Source: Brassica napus
Lineage: Eukaryota > Streptophyta > Magnoliopsida > Brassicales > Brassicaceae
Assembly (NCBI RefSeq): GCF_020379485.1
Contig: NC_063452.1
Coordinates: 35,983,608-36,047,607, forward strand
Direction of reading: 5' to 3'
DNA length: 64,000 bases
A program made the translations under genes and the position numbers. Of this stretch, positions 42,501 through 53,274 are shown in pieces (position 1 is the first letter of the stretch; the number at the start of each line of letters is the position of its first letter). Below the pieces are notes generated by a model, which was given only the letters and a program-made list of their open reading frames with translations, ran no database searches and was not told where the DNA came from.

Positions 42501-44569
42501 AACAGAAAATCCTTTGAGTACACTAGACATACAAGTGTGGAGATATGCAAACCAACAGATGTTCCAGCAGCTATAGCATGAGAGCAAGGTATTTTCTCCA
42601 CTGCATAGACACCACAATCACACTTTCCATGTTCCAAATCAACCACACAGTCCATTTTCCCACCTTTCACAAAGAATCGCCATCCATCAATTGGTTGTAC
42701 CGTCATCGTATCTGCTATCTCCGATCGAACAGCAAGCAAGTATTCAACACCTCGACTATGTTGAGTTGGGAGACTCAAAGCATCTTCTCTCCTTTTCCAA
42801 AACCACTTTCCTAGCTTCTCCCTTATGAACTCCAACAGGAACTGAACCGGAAATCCTCTAGCTCGCTTCAGAGCGGAATTAATAGATTCAGCGATGTTGC
42901 TTGTCTTTATGTTGTACTTGTCCCCCTGACAATAAACCCTTGACCATAGGCTGACGTCAGCATTCTCCAAATACGTTGCAAGGTCCGGGTTTGCACTCCG
43001 TATCTCAGCCATGTACCGGTCAAAATCTGAAACCGTATGAGCATAAGCAGCACCTTTCACCAAGTACAAGAGATGTTTCCCTTTATACTTTTTGACAATG
43101 TTATCTTGAAGGTGATAATAACATATTCCTCGGGTTGCCCAAGGAAACACCTTATCACACGCACTTTTAATGGCCGCGTGCCGGTCAGAGACTATCACCA
43201 GAGGCTGCTCATCAGATACACAACTAGCCAATTTTGTGAAAAACCATTCCCAAGAAGGTTCATCTTCAGCATCTACGATCCCAAAAGCCAATGGAAATAT
43301 CTGAAAATTCCCATCTTGTGCGGCTGCAACTAACATAACACCTCCATATTTCCCACTTAGGTGAGTCCCATCCACCACAATGACCCTTCTCTGATACTTA
43401 AAACCTTTGATAGAAGCTCCAAAAGAGAGAAATAGATACTTAAATCTATTGATAGAATCAAGTTCTATAGCCGTGATAGAATCGGAATTTGCTAAGGAGA
43501 TTTGCTCGAGATATGATGGCAGACGCGAATAACCATCTTCTGCTAATCCTCTCACCAATGTTTGTGCATATAAAAGTGCTCTGTATGAAGTGGTGTAATC
43601 AAGCGTCATGCCAAACATGTTCTTCATTGCATCAGTGATATGCTGCGGATTCAACTCATCAATGATTCCAACACGATCAATGAAAAGCCTACCAACATAC
43701 TTCGGAGTACAGTGTCTCCGCTGAGCGAGTCGGTCTCCCGCTGAGCATGTATGTTTTTCCACATACTTTGTTACCCAAAACGTGTTTGTCCCATGTTTCA
43801 CACTCGCTCTGACCTTCCATTGACAACCACTAACCGGACATGTTGTCACAAGGAGAGTTTTCGTTGACTTGTATATTCTGAAGGAGAACCTAAACCTCAC
43901 TGCTGTCAACCGCAGCTCTGAAAGCAGTGCATCCTTGCTAACAAAACTCTGGTTGACATAGATACTGTTACCATTCGATCTTCCTCCTTCAATCTTTTCG
44001 ATATCTTCAAAACACATATCATCATCTTCCTCATCCTCATCTTCAACCTTTCCATAAACACAGTAATCCTCACCATTCTCGTCCGCTTCAGCAACAATAG
44101 AGATACCAGCATCCTCCTCCCCATCGTCCTCATCCCCATCGTCCTCCTCCCCGTCATGATTTTCATCTTCAACCAAATCATCATCATCATCTTCAAAACA
44201 TTCATCAGCTTCATCATCTTCCCTGAACTCTGAAACCGTTTCCACCTTGCTACGGCTTGATACACAAAGCCGTACTCCATGCGTTTTGGTTATCTCGAGC
44301 AAGTTTCGAACTTGTCTATCACTTGTAACATGAATAGGAGGGGTGTCTGGAGCCTGCATCATTTCTGCTGGTAATGAGTAGGTTATCTCCACAGATTTTT
44401 TGCTCATGTCCAGGTTATAATCTTCTTGAGCCATTGCAAGAAGTTCAGCATGTGTCGAACCTTCCCCCAAAAAAATGATTCTCGCTCCTTTGACATTATC
44501 AACCACAAAATCCCAACGACAATCATTCAACAACCATTCTCCATACACTGCATGTAACTGACGCATCAT
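42350..44569 (-). CDS. MULE transposase (mudrA-like)
   Basis: 739 codons. An N-terminal region is followed by a very acidic stretch (115-195). A zinc-binding MuDR/FAR1-type domain has Cys244, Cys249, His273, Cys275. The DDE transposase core follows: Asp400 in 'VVDGTHLSG', Asp462 in 'IVSDRHAAI', Glu561 in 'SNIAESINSALKRAR', and CxxH-like 'GICYYHLQDN'. A SWIM zinc finger is at Cys650, Cys652, Cys662, His664. It would bind the element ends and excise/insert it. The start ATG lies directly after a TTTTTGTAG acceptor, so an upstream leader exon is likely. The C-terminal zinc knuckle is found in another frame (see 42309-42500). Confidence 0.9.
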   Translation of the reverse strand: MMRQLHAVYGEWLLNDCRWDFVVDNVKGARIIFLGEGSTHAELLAMAQEDYNLDMSKKSVEITYSLPAEMMQAPDTPPIHVTSDRQVRNLLEITKTHGVRLCVSSRSKVETVSEFREDDEADECFEDDDDDLVEDENHDGEEDDGDEDDGEEDAGISIVAEADENGEDYCVYGKVEDEDEEDDDMCFEDIEKIEGGRSNGNSIYVNQSFVSKDALLSELRLTAVRFRFSFRIYKSTKTLLVTTCPVSGCQWKVRASVKHGTNTFWVTKYVEKHTCSAGDRLAQRRHCTPKYVGRLFIDRVGIIDELNPQHITDAMKNMFGMTLDYTTSYRALLYAQTLVRGLAEDGYSRLPSYLEQISLANSDSITAIELDSINRFKYLFLSFGASIKGFKYQRRVIVVDGTHLSGKYGGVMLVAAAQDGNFQIFPLAFGIVDAEDEPSWEWFFTKLASCVSDEQPLVIVSDRHAAIKSACDKVFPWATRGICYYHLQDNIVKKYKGKHLLYLVKGAAYAHTVSDFDRYMAEIRSANPDLATYLENADVSLWSRVYCQGDKYNIKTSNIAESINSALKRARGFPVQFLLEFIREKLGKWFWKRREDALSLPTQHSRGVEYLLAVRSEIADTMTVQPIDGWRFFVKGGKMDCVVDLEHGKCDCGVYAVEKIPCSHAIAAGTSVGLHISTLVCLVYSKDFLFAGYSENIYPCVGQQVEERTCFPPEEIKMAILVGAIQDERTQTPEATQGL

Positions 44570-46080
44570 CTACAAAAATTCAAAATAAAACACATTAGTA
44601 AACATAGAGAAAATGAAAGTTTACTAAACATTGACGCAGACGACATACCAGTAAGTCGTCTGGAAGACTTACCAGTAAGTCGTCCAAACAGGTCATTTTT
44701 GCAATTGAATTTAAATAGGACGACTTACTTGTAAGTCGTCCAGCTTTGTTTGTTAAAAAAAAAAACCTAGACGACTTACCAGTAAGTCCTCTAGGATAAA
44801 TGGGTTAGTTTTGCATTTGACCGAATTGTATCAGATATTTGACTTTTCCGGGACGACTTACCAGTAAGTCCTCTAGGATAAATGGGTTAGTTTTGCATTT
44901 GACCGAATTGTATCAGATATTTGACTTTTCCGGGACGACTTACCAGTAAGTCATCTCAGGGAAAACAAAAATTTTAATATTTTATTAAAGCTAGACGACT
45001 TATTTGTAAGTCTTCTCAGGTTAGTTTGCAATTCGAAAAAGAAACTTATATATTTAACTTTACCCAGACGACTTACTTGAAAGTCGTCCAGGCAGACGAC
45101 AAACAAGAAAGTCGTCCGAGATAAGCAAGGTTTGACCATAATCTAGGAATTAAATATGGACGACTTTGCTTATCATGGACGACTTTCAAGTAAGTCGTCT
45201 TACTGGACGACTTCCGCGTAAGTCGTCTGGGATAAGTTAAATTTAAGTTTTATTTTCCAATTACAAAAGTAACCTGAGACGACTTACGGATAAGTCGTCC
45301 AGATTTAATAAAATATTGAAATTTTTGTTTTCCCGGAGAAGACTTACTGGTAAGTCGTCCAGGAATAGTCAAATATCTGACACAATTCGGTCAAATGCAA
45401 AACTAACTCATTTATCCTAGACGACTTATCAGTAAGTCGTCTAGGGTATTCTCTAGTTCTTTTTTTAACAAACAAAGATGACGACTTAAAAGTAAGTCGT
45501 CCGTTTGACCAGAAGACTTACCCGTAAGTCTTCTACAGCCAGACTACTTACGGGTAAGTCTTCTACACAAACAGATCTGGAAAAAATTTCAGTTTCATAC
45601 CTTAAACTAGTGAGATGACTTCCTTAGCACACAGAGTCTTCTCCAACCACCCACAATCTCAAACGAAAGTAACCCACCAAGAATAGTATGCTTGAATGGC
45701 TCTATAAACCATAAAAAATTTTGAATCAAAAGCTTGAGTTTTTTGGATGAATATGGAGGCAAAGTGAAAGAGATGTTGTTTTTAGTTCATAACAAGTGAG
45801 AAAGAGAGAGCGTAAATCGATTTTAGGTGCATTAAGAGCTTCAAATTGGTTGTTCATGGTGGTTGGGGTATTGATCACAATGGCAATCTTGTAATTACTT
45901 GATGATGAGGGTGAGAGAGTAAAAATATCATTTTCGGAAAAAAAAAATAACAAAAATGTGATGGTATTTTCGTGAATATCATGAACTTGTGGGGGTGAAT
46001 AGGGCAAAAGAAAAATCCAAGAAAAGCATGGGTTAGTTTTAGGTTTGACTTTGAGTTTTGAGTCAATCTTGCAAAAAGCC
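44570..46080. repeat. Right subterminal region with AAGTCGTC motifs
   Basis: Upstream of the mudrA gene. From 44637 to about 45560 motifs occur every 30-60 bp in both orientations, separated by short unrelated spacers. A 74-bp segment (from about 44787, CAGTAAGTCCTCTAGGATAA) is duplicated at about 44862. The last 400 bp before the end are motif-free. It should also contain the mudrA promoter. Confidence 0.8.
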
Positions 46081-46983
46081 AAAAAACTAAGCCATAACTA
46101 AATTCTTCGTATTCTTCTTCTTTTTCTTCTTCTTGTCGATCCAGACGTCCACCACACAGTTCTTCCACAAAAAGAGATGGTTGAGCGATTTACCTGTAAC
46201 TTTTGCAGTAAAATTCCACCCTTCAGCATCTGTGATCACCATTGTAGTGAACTCACAACGCTTCCTGCAGAAAATATCAAAAAAAAAAAAAACGACCATG
46301 ACTAAACTAAGAGTATGGTACACAGAACTCGACAGTGATTAATGGACATTACGCATCAGATTGCAGTGACATCTTAATTAAGATCATGAAGCTAGGAGTA
46401 AAGCAAGAAATTCACATAGCTTTTCTCAATCAAAATTGAAATCTTTTTAGTAATCTAAAAACACATCATAATCACTCTTATATATGATTTAACTTCAGAG
46501 AGTGAGAGACAGAGAGGTGACCAGTGGTGATTTATTCTGGCTGGAACAAAGAACACACGGTTCTGAGAAGCGATATGGTGGTGACGAGCGATGGTGGTGG
46601 TCGTGACGAGCGATGTGGTGGTGGTGGTGGTTGTGACGAGCGACGGTGTCAAAAAGAGGGTGGTCGTGAGGCTTCAATCGACCTTCTCTATTCTCTCCGT
46701 CTCTCTAGCTTCTCTGACTCAACGAGATCTGTTCAGATCTGATAAAGATAATTAAAAAAGAAAAATAAAAAATAACAATTAACCTCAAGCGTTGATTCAA
46801 TCATCCAAGGGTTCAAATTGGTGATCCATGCCATAAATAATCCTAACCAATAGAAAAAAGGGTGAGGATAGATAGAAGATTGATTTTGGGCCTTTGATCC
46901 AAATCAATCAATGGTTCAAAAAAAAAACAATACAAATTATTTTTTATATATTTATAGTTATTACAAAAAAAATATCTAAACAT
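46081..46983 (-). pseudogene. Gene-fragment block F, copy A
   Basis: Right flank of the MULE. On the minus strand there are exon-like pieces: one reading 'CRKRCEFTTMVITDAEGWNFTAKV' (46187-46265; an acceptor TCTGCAG precedes it and a donor GTAAAT follows), then 'LNHLFLWKNCVVDVWIDK'. A GGTGGT-rich segment (46572-46640) follows, giving His-rich or Gly-rich frames that are not genes. Copies B and C start at the GTTACAG|GTAAA border, so copy A is the longest. Parent gene not recognised. Confidence 0.5.
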
Positions 46984-47552
46984 TAAGGGGGGCTTATTGT
47001 ACTAAGGATTTGGAAGAATTCTGGTTTTTGTTCAAATCTCTCCTTATTGTATCTAATATTTATAAAAGTTCTATCAAATCCACCCTTATTGAATTAATCA
47101 TTCATTCAAATTCTTTCAAATCCCCCCTTATTGGAAAACAAGGATTTCACTCCTAATATTTATCAAGAGTTATTTGGAATTATTAGGTAATTGGTTTTAT
47201 AGACAAAATTCACCGGAAACAAATACCATCTAATGAGATGGTATTTCAAAATAAATAAATAAAACATTTTTTTTCATCTTCTTCGTCTAATCTACGTCGT
47301 CTGTCTCTTCTTCATTAGCTTTGGTCTTTTGACACTGCCAAGACTAGATATATTTGAGTGTCAATTTTAATTCGATGGAGGAGTACCAAGTGCAGTTAAC
47401 TATGGCGATCAACATCTTATCATGATCCCAGAGAATGCACGTCTCAGCTTGAGTCGATGTGCGGATTGCCCTTGGGTTTGTCGTTAAACTTATGTCACGT
47501 GGAGGATTCTGATCATTTGATTATCAGGATCATGGGTTTAGAGGAATCATGA

Positions 47553-47867
47553 TTATCATAAATCTCAAACTTTTTTTTCATCTCTTTGTGTTGTTGTTCA
47601 TATCCAGTTTTGAAACCATCCAAGTTACCACGACAGAAGTGGAGATTCTGGTCATGCAAATGTATTATATCCGTGCACAGTGTTGAGGAAGTCATAATCG
47701 TGTGAAACAACAACCAAAGTATTCTTCCAGCGACATATACTCCTCTAACCAGAGAACCGCTCTAAGGTTGAGATGGTTGGTGGGTTCATCAAACAACAAA
47801 AGAGTAGGTTGCACAAAGAGAGCTCTGGCTAACGATATTCGCATCCTCCATCCACCACTGACTTGAC
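47553..47867 (-). pseudogene. Captured fragment of an ABCF (GCN20-type) ATPase gene
   Basis: The minus strand encodes the ABC signature and Walker B region: '[14 protein letters not shown]', '[18 protein letters not shown]', then after a frame change 'CTDIIHLHDQNLHF' and 'GYEQQHKEMKKKFEIYD'. These resemble Arabidopsis ABCF4/GCN4. The H-loop region is frameshifted and the Walker A is absent. No introns lie within the captured piece. Confidence 0.8.
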
Positions 47868-49106
47868 ACCTAGAACTAGGCTAAGCCACCTAAACATCCT
47901 CTTATGAAACATCAACACCCATGAGTCAAGACCTAGGACACCCGAGCACGTCCATAACCAGATAATAGCATTGCACTAGAAACTAGACCTAGAACGTTTG
48001 AACACTGGTCCAACATAACTTGTTGCTGAAGGAAAGTCTGGAATAAGAAATTGCTTCAGATGATACATCATGTGGCACTGAACGGCCGGGTGCGGGTCTC
48101 TCAAAGAGATCACCCGTAAACACATCACCACCAAATGGGAGAAACAAAGACCAAAATAACCATGGAAGAGCAACAATAAAGAACTTTGATTTTTTTTTTC
48201 CTTGTACAGTCTATTCTTCTGCATGATATGATCACACTTCAGAAGTCCTAAGTGAAACAATTGTTATATACAAATCACGTTTGGTTTGCACTTTTTTGTA
48301 TCATTGTTTGGGCTTTGGTCATGTTTTTGTCCACTTTGTGTTAAAACGTTTTGTATTACTTTTTCAAGTCTATTTTTCATAAATTATATGTTAGTTATTA
48401 TATTGATAATGATTAGAATATATACGAATATGATATGTGTTGAACTGATAAGAACTGCTTAAGATTATCTCTTCTTTAGTTAAACTAAAAATTGCATATA
48501 TATACCTGAATATCAAACCCCTATAAAAATATACGTGCAGCTCCTTTGCTACTGAGATCATTCATTACTTTTCTGAAAAAATTAAAGTTAGTTTTCTCTA
48601 GAGTTTTGTATGAACTTTTTTTTGCCTTTGCTATTGTTTGTTGCTCCATGTGACCATTAATAAGTAGTTGTATAAAACTTTCTTTGACGTTGAATAATAC
48701 GATTGATGTCGATTATTTTTTGTTTTCTCTAGTGTATTGTATGATTTTTTTTTGCCTTTGCTTTGTGTGTCTTGTTTTTCTTCATGTTACCATTAATAAA
48801 TAAGTATATGCTTTGACGTTGAATGATATGATTGTGTTTGACGTTTTTTTTTTTTCTAATGCTTGTATGACATCTTTTAACAATATTGAACGTTTGGGTA
48901 ATCTATCTAAGATGGGAGATACACATGATGATGAAACCATCCTTCACAAGCTTCTTATGTTTTGGCCCGAATTAGCCAGATATCTTTGGTAATATTTATT
49001 TATTTATTTTAAAAGTCTAGCAAATCCCTCATCAAAACCTTAAAATCCAAATAGATTCATCTAAATCCCATCTAAATCCCACCATATATGAAATCCCTAG
49101 TATTTT
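47868..49106. other. Remaining interior of the PIF-like element
   Basis: Contains a second captured piece on the minus strand (about 47990-48250) with 'RVISLRDPHPAVQCHMMYHL' that I cannot assign, and AT-rich sequence with two related half-copies of TTTTTTTGCCTTTGCT / CATGT(G/T)ACCATTAATAA (48618-48670 and 48748-48800). Confidence 0.45.
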
Positions 49107-49134
49107 TCCAAATCCTTAGTACAATAAGCCCCCC

Positions 49135-49560
49135 TAAATAATTTGATATCAAAATTTGAAAATTTTAAATGTAGTATATAGTTTAGAGTATTTTATTTAA
49201 TTTATAAAAATTATAATTTATTTAAAATTATAATTTATTTAAAAATTAAGATTTAATGTTTTATTGTATAGGTTACTATGAGGTATGTGGTTTAGGGTCT
49301 AAGGTTATAGGGTCTATATTTAGAATTAAGTATATGGTTTGAGTTTTAGAAAATACTTAGCTTAAGTTTGAAATTTATATTAAAAGTTTGAAAGTATTAG
49401 ATTTATGACTTTGTATGTAGTGTTTAAGTTTAGGGTTTATGCATTATATTTAGGGTGTAAATTTAAGATTTAATGTTTGATGTTTAGAATTTAAATTTGA
49501 AATTATATTTTTTAAATCACAAAGTTTAGATTGAAGTTCTATTATGAATAGATTAAAGTT
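49135..49560. repeat. AT-rich block of the tandem array, copy 1
   Basis: Shares sequence with 52284-52860, 55441-55995 and 58657-59076, e.g. GGTTACTATGAGGTATGTGG. No gene. Confidence 0.75.
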
Positions 49561-51490
49561 TAAAAATAGAGAAATTACATGTTTACCACTTTCATGCTAC
49601 AATTTTTATTTTTTACCACCACTAAAGCGACATTTTCAAAAATACATGGGAAATTGCCAAAAATACTATTTTCAAGGTACCACTTTTCATGTTTACATAA
49701 CCACCTTTACCCTCTTCTTTAATGTAGGGTAAAAAACATTTATAACCTTTTGATTACCTTTCACAAAAAAAAAACATAAAGTTAACTAATCTAAACTTAA
49801 AACATCAACCCTAAACCATGAAACATCAACTCTAAACCCTAAACCCCGAAACATCAACTCTAAACCCTAAACCCTAAAACTTCAAATCTAAACCCTAAAA
49901 CATCAACTCTAAACCCTAAACGTAAACCCTAAACCCTAAATCTAAATTTAAAACATCAACTTTAAACCCTAAATCATCAACTCAAAACCCTAAACACTGA
50001 AACATCAACTCTAAACCCTAAACCTTCAAATCAAAAACCTAAAACATCAACTCTAAACCCTAAACGTAAACCCTAAACCCTAAACCTTATATTTTTCTGA
50101 AATTCGAACCCTAAACCATAAACCGTCAAATCTAAACCCTAAAACATCAACTCTAAACCCTAAACATAAACCCTAAACCCTAAATCTTCAAATCTAAACC
50201 GTAAAACATCAACTCTCGGGTTTTAGGGTTTAGGGTTTAGGATTTAGGGTTTAGAGTTGAAGGTTTAGGGTTTAGGGTTTAGAGTTGATGTTTTAGGGTT
50301 TAGGGTTAATTTTTTAGGGTTTAGGGTTTAGAGTTTACTTTTTAGGGTTTAGGGTTTAGTGTTGATAGTTTAGGGTTTAGTGTTGATGGTTTAGGGTTTA
50401 GAGTTGAAGTTTATGGTTTAAGATTTAGAGTTGATGTTTTAGGGTTTAGAGTTGAAGGTTTAGGGTTTAGAGTTGATGGTTTAGGTTTTAGAGTTGAAGA
50501 TTTAGGGTTTAGGATTTAGAGTTGATGTTTCGGGGTTTAGATATTAGAGTTGATGTTTCAGGGTTTAGGGTTTATTTCAAAAAAAATAGGGTTTAGGATT
50601 GATGGTTTAGAGTGTAGGGTTCTTATTTAAAAAAAAAGGGTTTAGGATTGATTGTTTAGGGTTTAGAGTTGAGTTTTAGGGTTTAGGGTTTGAATTTCGA
50701 AATAGTATAATTCAGAAAAAAATTAAAAAAATATTTTTTATTTTTTTAAATTTTTATTTATTTAAATATTTATTTATTATATATATAAAGAACATGGGCA
50801 TAAAAGTTTTTTGCCACTTAATGAAGAAAGTATTTTTGAAAATATCCCTTTAGTGGTGGTATAAATGAAAAGTGGTAGCATGAAAGTGGTAAACATGTAA
50901 TTTCCCCAAAATATATTCTTCATTAAGTGGCAAAAGACTCTTATGCTATTGTTCTTTATATATATAATAAATAAATAAAAAATCTAAAAAAAATAAAAAA
51001 TAATTTTTTTCGAATTATACTTTTTCGAAATTCAAACCCTAAACCCTAAAACTCAACTCTAAACCCTAAACCATCAATCCCAAACCCAATTTTTTTTAAA
51101 AAATACAAACCCTAAACCCTAAACCATCAATCCTAAACCCTATACTTTGTCTGAAATACGAACCCTAAACTCCGAAACATCAACTCTAAACCCTAAACCC
51201 CGAAACATCAACTTTAAACCCTAAACCCTAAACCTTCAACTCTAACCCCTAAAACATCAACTCTAAACCCTAAACCCTAAACCTCAACTCTAAACCCTAA
51301 ACCATCAACACTAAACCCTAAACTATCAACAATAAACCCTAAACCCTAAAAAGTAAACTTTAAACCCTAAACCCAAAAAAATTAACCCTAAACCCTAAAC
51401 TCTAAACCCTAAATCCTAAACCCTAAACTCTAAACCCTAAAACCCTAGAGTTGATGTTTTAGGGTTTAGATTCAAAGGTTTAGGGTTTAC
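49561..51490. repeat. Mirrored telomere-like arrays, copy 1
   Basis: 49795-50215 is dominated by CCCTAAA-type units interspersed with ACATCAACTCTAAACC. At about 50216 it inverts to TTTAGGG-type units (to 50690). An inverted copy of the left border (GAAATTACATGTTTACCACT at 49570, reverse complement at about 50887-50906) closes the palindrome. A second CCCTAAA array spans 51030-51445 with a short TTTAGGG return to 51490. Units are degenerate, so this is an old interstitial array and not a telomere. Confidence 0.85.
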
Positions 51491-52283
51491 CTGCAATTTT
51501 TGCAGTAAAATTCCACCATTTCAACATCTGTGATCACCATTGTAGTGAACTCACAACGCTTCCTGCAGAAAATATCAAAACAAAAAAAAAAGACCATGAC
51601 TAAACTAAGAGTATGGTACACAGAACTTGACAGTGATTAATGGACATTACGCATCAGATTGCAGTAACATCTTAATTAAGATCACGAAGCTAGGAGTAAA
51701 GCCAGAAATTCACATAGCTTTTCTCAATCAAAGTTGAAATCTTTTTAGTAATCCAAAAACACATCATAATCACTCTTATATATGATTTAACTTCAGAGAG
51801 TGAGAGACAGAGAGGTGACCAGTGGTGATTTATTCTGGCTGGAACAAAGAACACACGGTTCGGAGAAGCGATATGGTGGTGACGAGCGATGGTGGTGGTC
51901 GTGACGAGCGATGTGGTGGTGGTGGTGGTGGTTGTGACGAGCGACGGTGTCAAAAAGAGGGTGGTCGTGAGGCTTCAATCGACCTTCTCTATTCTCTCCG
52001 TCTCTCTAGCTTCTCTGACTCAACGAGATATGTTCAGATTTGATAAAGATAATTAAAAAAAAAATTAAAAAATAACAATTAACCTCAAGTGTTAATTCAA
52101 TCATCCAATGGTTCAAATGGGTGATCCATGCCATAAATAATCCTAACCAATAGAAAAAAAAGGTGAGGATAGATAGAAGATTGATTTTGGGCATTTGATC
52201 CAAATCAATCAAGGGTTCAAAAAAAAACAATACAAATTATTTTTTATATATTTATAGTTATGACAAAAAAAATATCCAAACAT
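51491..52283 (-). pseudogene. Gene-fragment block F, copy B
   Basis: Repeat of 46190-46983 with small differences (e.g. TTTTTGCAG for CTTTTGCAG). Its left edge is fused to TTTAGGGTTTAC of the telomere-like array. Holds an unoccupied PIF site at its right end. Not coding as a unit. Confidence 0.7.
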
Positions 52284-52862
52284 TAAATAATTTGATATCA
52301 AAATTTGAAAATCTTAAATCTAAATTTTTTATTTGAATATTGTTGTTGTGTGATTGACTAAAATATTAAAATAATAAAATTTAAATGAGAATCTCTCTTT
52401 TGTTTTGTATTTTTCTTGTTTATTATTTGGTGGTTTAATTATAGTTTGTAAATGTATAATTTGAAATGTAGTATATAGTTTAGAGTATTTTATTTAATTT
52501 ATAAAAATTATAATTTATTTAAAAATTATAATTTATTTAAAAATTAAGATTTAATGTTTTATTGTATAGGTTACTATGAGGTATGTGGTTTAGGGTCAAG
52601 GGTTATAGGGTCAATATTTGGAATTAAGTATATGGGAGTTTTAGAAAATACTTAGCTTAAGTTTCATATTTATATTAAAAGTTTGAAAGTATTAGATTTG
52701 TGACTTTGTATGTAGTGTTTAAGTTTAGGGTTTATGCATTATATTTAGGGTGTAGATTTAAGATTTAATGTTTGATGTTTAGAATTTAAATTTGAAATTA
52801 TATTTTTTAAATCACTAAGTTTAGATTGAAGTTCTATTATTAATAGATTAAAGTTTAAAAAT
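52284..52862. repeat. AT-rich block, copy 2
   Basis: Directly follows block B without the PIF element, showing the empty-site arrangement. Contains the fullest version of the block, including GTTGTTGTGTGATTGACT, which is missing in copy 1. Confidence 0.75.
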
Positions 52863-53274
52863 GGAGAAATTACATGTTTACCACTTTCATGCTACAACTT
52901 TTCATTTTACCACCACTAAAGAGACATTTTCAAAAATACATGGAAAATTGCCAAAAATATCATTTTCAAGGTACCACTTTTCATGTTTACATTAACCACT
53001 TTTACCCTCATCTTTAATGAAGGGTAAAAGACATTTATAACCTTTTGATTACCTTTCACAAAAAAAAAAAACATATGGTTAACTAATCTAAACTTAAAAC
53101 ATCAACTCTAAACCCTAAATCATCAACTTTAAACCCTAAACCATGAAACATCAACTCTAAACCCTAAACCCGAAACATCAACTCTAAACCCTAAACCCTA
53201 AAACTTCAAATCAAAACCCTAAAACATCAACTCTAAACCCTAAACGTAAACCCTAAACCCTAAATCTAAACTTA
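52863..53274. repeat. Shortened telomere-like array, copy 2
   Basis: Only the left border and about 185 bp of CCCTAAA-type units remain before the sequence switches to PIF-like DNA at about 53275. Confidence 0.75.

Larger units (their letters stand above)
37120..46080. mobile_element. KAONASHI-type Mutator-like element carrying mudrA and a ULP1-like gene
   Basis: 8961 bp bounded by a 9-bp duplication. The ends form weak terminal inverted repeats: left ATGACTCACAACTTGATTTC (from 37136), right on the minus strand TTGACTCAAAACTCAAAGTC (ending near 46070), each preceded by a TTGC segment. Inside are a ULP1-like gene (+) and a mudrA transposase gene (-) transcribed toward each other. Dozens of AAGTCGTC/AAGTCTTC motifs occupy both flanks, introns and the intergenic space. 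MULEs with ULP-like genes are known from Arabidopsis as KAONASHI elements. Both genes are nearly intact, so recent activity is possible. Confidence 0.85.
46987..49134. mobile_element. PIF/Harbinger-like nonautonomous transposon with captured gene pieces
   Basis: Perfect 28-bp terminal inverted repeats (46987-47014 and 49107-49134, starting GGGGGGCTTATTGTACTAAG) and a 3-bp TAA duplication (46984-46986, 49135-49137), the TSD type of PIF/Harbinger. Related blocks B and C keep the unoccupied site at 52284-52286 and 58657-58659. No transposase was seen; 2148 bp with an ABCF fragment. Confidence 0.85.

Noticed and set aside
37270..45560. CRISPR-like array, because of short regularly recurring motifs
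   Set aside because: Spacing is irregular, motifs are on both strands, spacers are not unique equal-length units, and the DNA is plant nuclear.
46220..46235. TTGTAGTG as the right end of the CACTA-like element that starts at 36637
   Set aside because: It lies in the exon-like part of block F, lacks the CTTGTAGTG extension, and is repeated with the block.
46455..46742. His-rich and Gly-rich small ORFs, repeated near 51690-52043 and 58063-58416
   Set aside because: They come from a GGTGGT repeat in block F, occur on both strands, and repeat only because the block is repeated.
49569..50906. A MULE defined by the GAAATTACATG inverted borders
   Set aside because: Inverted borders are real, but no convincing 8-10 bp target duplication was found in any of the copies, so the class is left open.
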